DNA from: an uncultured Faecalibacterium sp.
GTDB taxonomy: Bacteria; Bacillota; Clostridia; Oscillospirales; Ruminococcaceae
Direction: 5' to 3'
Assembly (NCBI GenBank): GCA_934553285.1
Contig: CAKTFD010000022.1
Span: 1-23,640, forward strand
DNA: 23,640 nucleotides
Part shown: in pieces, positions 20,900 to 23,640 of the stretch
How the letters are laid out: every line of letters begins with the position of its first letter
Position numbering within the stretch: the stretch's first letter is position 1
Made by a program: the position numbers and the translations under genes
The notes under the pieces: generated by a model
What the model was told of the DNA's origin: nothing
The model's input: the letters and a program-made list of their open reading frames with translations, nothing else
Databases searched by the model: none

Positions 20900-20946
20900 A
20901 AAAAAGCATCTGCAGCGGCCAGAACGGCTGCTGCAGATGCTTTTTT
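20900..20946. terminator. Bidirectional terminator between ridA and the M20 gene
   Basis: A 17-bp perfect stem (20900-20916 and 20930-20946, core GCATCTGCAGC) extended by four inner pairs to a 5-nt loop, with six A on one side and six T on the other. It serves both convergent transcripts. Confidence 0.93.
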
Positions 20947-20962
20947 GTGGCAGATCGTGTTT

Positions 20963-22180
20963 TTACAGATGCTCGGCCAGCCAGCGCAGGGCCATATAGG
21001 TGTAGGCGGCAGCACCACGGTACAGGATGCTGTCGTCAAAGCGCACCTTGGGGTGGTGCTGGCCGTAGGTGTAGCCCTCTTTGGCGTTGCCTGCAGTCAG
21101 GAACATGCTCACGGTGGGCACCTCGTGGCTGACAAAGGCAAAGTCCTCGCTGCCGCCGCCGGGTTTGCCGCCGGTCAGCGGGGTCATGTCCATGGCACCC
21201 TTGCCCAGCAGGTCGGTCATATAGGTCAGGGCGTTTTGCGCCAGAGGGGTGTCTACCACCATGCAGGGGCAGTAATCGCTGAAATGCACCTCGGCGGTGC
21301 AGCGGTAAGCGGTGGCCACGCCCTGCGCGATCTCGGTCATGCGCTGGTGGATCTGGGCGCTGACCTTCTGCTCCGGGTCCACGGTGCGGATGGTGCCCCA
21401 CATATCGGCAGAGTCCGGGATGACGTTGGAGGCTTTGCCCGCCTCGAACCGGCCGGTGGTGAACACGCCGAACCCGGCAGGATCCAGCTCCCGGCTGTTG
21501 ATCTCCTGCAGGGCGATGTGGATGTGGGCCGCAGCGGTGATGGGGTCGATGCATGCATTGGGCATGGAGCCGTGGCCGCCCTTGCCGTGCACTACGATGT
21601 GGTATTGCTCGCAGCTGGCCATGGTGATGCCGCCGCCCGGCACCAGCACCATGCCGGAGGGCAGGGGCATACCGGCCAGTACATGGAACATGACGGCTGC
21701 ATCCACCCGGGGAGATTCCAGCAGGCCGCTGTGGATCATATCCAGCGAACCCTGGAAGATCTCCTCCGCAGGCTGGAACTCCAGCTTGACCGTGCCCTCG
21801 ATCTCGTCCTCGTGCTCCTTGAGCAGCTTGGCGGCACCCAGCACCATGGCTGTGTGCATATCGTGGCCGCAGCCGTGCATCTTGCCGGGCAGCTCGGAGG
21901 CAAAGGCCTCGCCGGATTCTTCCTGGAGGGGCAGCGCGTCCATATCGCCGCGCAGCAGGATCACTTTGCCGGGGCGCTTACCGCCTGCAAGGGCCACTAC
22001 GCCGCACTTGCCGCAGTCCTGTGGGGCATAGCCCATCTCGGTCAGGGCTTTTTTGACCAGGGCCTTGGTCTCGGGCAGGTCAAAGCCGACCTCCGGGTGG
22101 CGGTGCAGCGTGCGCCGCCAGGCCTGCAGCTGGGGTTCCAGCGCCTTGGCGGCTTCCAACAGTTTTTCCGGTGCGATCAT
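20963..22180 (-). CDS. M20 family metallopeptidase / amidohydrolase
   Basis: A 405-aa di-metal hydrolase of the M20D type (N-acyl-amino-acid amidohydrolase, hippurate hydrolase, IAA-amino acid hydrolase group), cleaving amide bonds of acylated amino acids or small peptides in the cytoplasm. Features in order: RRTLHRHPEVGFDLPET near the N-terminus, LRGDMDALPL, the metal-ligand motif CGHDMHTAMVLGAA, QPAEE, a dimerisation/lid domain around GKGGHGSMP, and GSEDFAFVSHEVPT with the last histidine. The start ATG 22180 has AGGGAG about 11 nt upstream; sixteen further in-frame codons upstream lack a better site. It is 83 nt downstream of secA on the same strand. The natural substrate is unknown. Confidence 0.9.
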   Translation of the reverse strand: MIAPEKLLEAAKALEPQLQAWRRTLHRHPEVGFDLPETKALVKKALTEMGYAPQDCGKCGVVALAGGKRPGKVILLRGDMDALPLQEESGEAFASELPGKMHGCGHDMHTAMVLGAAKLLKEHEDEIEGTVKLEFQPAEEIFQGSLDMIHSGLLESPRVDAAVMFHVLAGMPLPSGMVLVPGGGITMASCEQYHIVVHGKGGHGSMPNACIDPITAAAHIHIALQEINSRELDPAGFGVFTTGRFEAGKASNVIPDSADMWGTIRTVDPEQKVSAQIHQRMTEIAQGVATAYRCTAEVHFSDYCPCMVVDTPLAQNALTYMTDLLGKGAMDMTPLTGGKPGGGSEDFAFVSHEVPTVSMFLTAGNAKEGYTYGQHHPKVRFDDSILYRGAAAYTYMALRWLAEHL

Positions 22181-22263
22181 CGTAAAATCAACTCCCTCTG
22201 AATTTATGAGAAAGCCCATCTCGGTCACAGCAGAGCCATGGCGGGGAGGGGCGGTCCCTGCTG

Positions 22264-23640
<1,377 letters not shown>

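Overview
The window looks like a chromosomal segment from a high-GC gut Clostridia of the Oscillospiraceae/Ruminococcaceae type; Faecalibacterium or a close relative is my best guess. The basis is a GC-rich genome with Gram-positive style AGGAGG ribosome binding sites, a glutaminyl-tRNA synthetase, a clostridial-type SecA with a SEC-C tail, and a MobV mobilization module typical of gut Firmicutes. No marker gene fixes the species, so this is inference.

Left end (1-2000): the edge of a mobilizable element. It holds a MobV/Pre relaxase and a 58-aa protein, both with TTG starts behind strong ribosome binding sites, then a 26-bp perfect palindrome followed by a T-run, and a convergent 83-aa hypothetical gene. 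It stops next to tRNA-Tyr(GUA) at 2103-2187, which has its own promoter and terminator.

Middle (2400-10880): housekeeping genes dominated by tRNA metabolism. An orphan HPt-domain protein and a 2-hydroxyacid dehydrogenase converge, across a bidirectional terminator, with glnS and a downstream FMN-binding lumenal protein. Then come rnz-cca (tRNA 3' end processing, overlapping by ATGA), mnmA (2-thiouridylase) and tcdA (cyclic t6A formation). With tRNA-Tyr and glnS, six tRNA-related loci lie within 9 kb.

10880-13910: a predicted 10-TM heavy-metal/metalloid exporter sits behind a promoter decorated with TTGCAA palindromes. Next is a lower-GC insert, an XRE regulator divergent from a Tat/lipobox leucine-rich-repeat surface protein, bracketed by two 47-nt direct repeats (45/47 identical) that are also terminators.

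13940-19050: a Cof-type HAD phosphatase overlaps a DNA-deoxyinosine glycosylase. A tight four-gene operon follows: XpaC-like, TelA, LemA-like and a TPM-domain membrane protein with an Arg/Pro/Gly-rich tail. This looks like an envelope-stress or toxic-anion module.

19050-23640: threonine ammonia-lyase (ilvA) and RidA, which removes the reactive enamine/imine made by IlvA, are convergent with an M20 amidohydrolase and the C-terminal part of secA, which runs off the right edge.

The most unusual features are regulatory and structural. There are two recurring conserved terminator families, each present twice here, one with compensatory stem changes and a UNCG-type tetraloop. There are also strong palindromes at the exporter and mnmA promoters, and the direct-repeat-bounded regulator/LRR module. 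I did not see a CRISPR array, prophage, transposase or rRNA.
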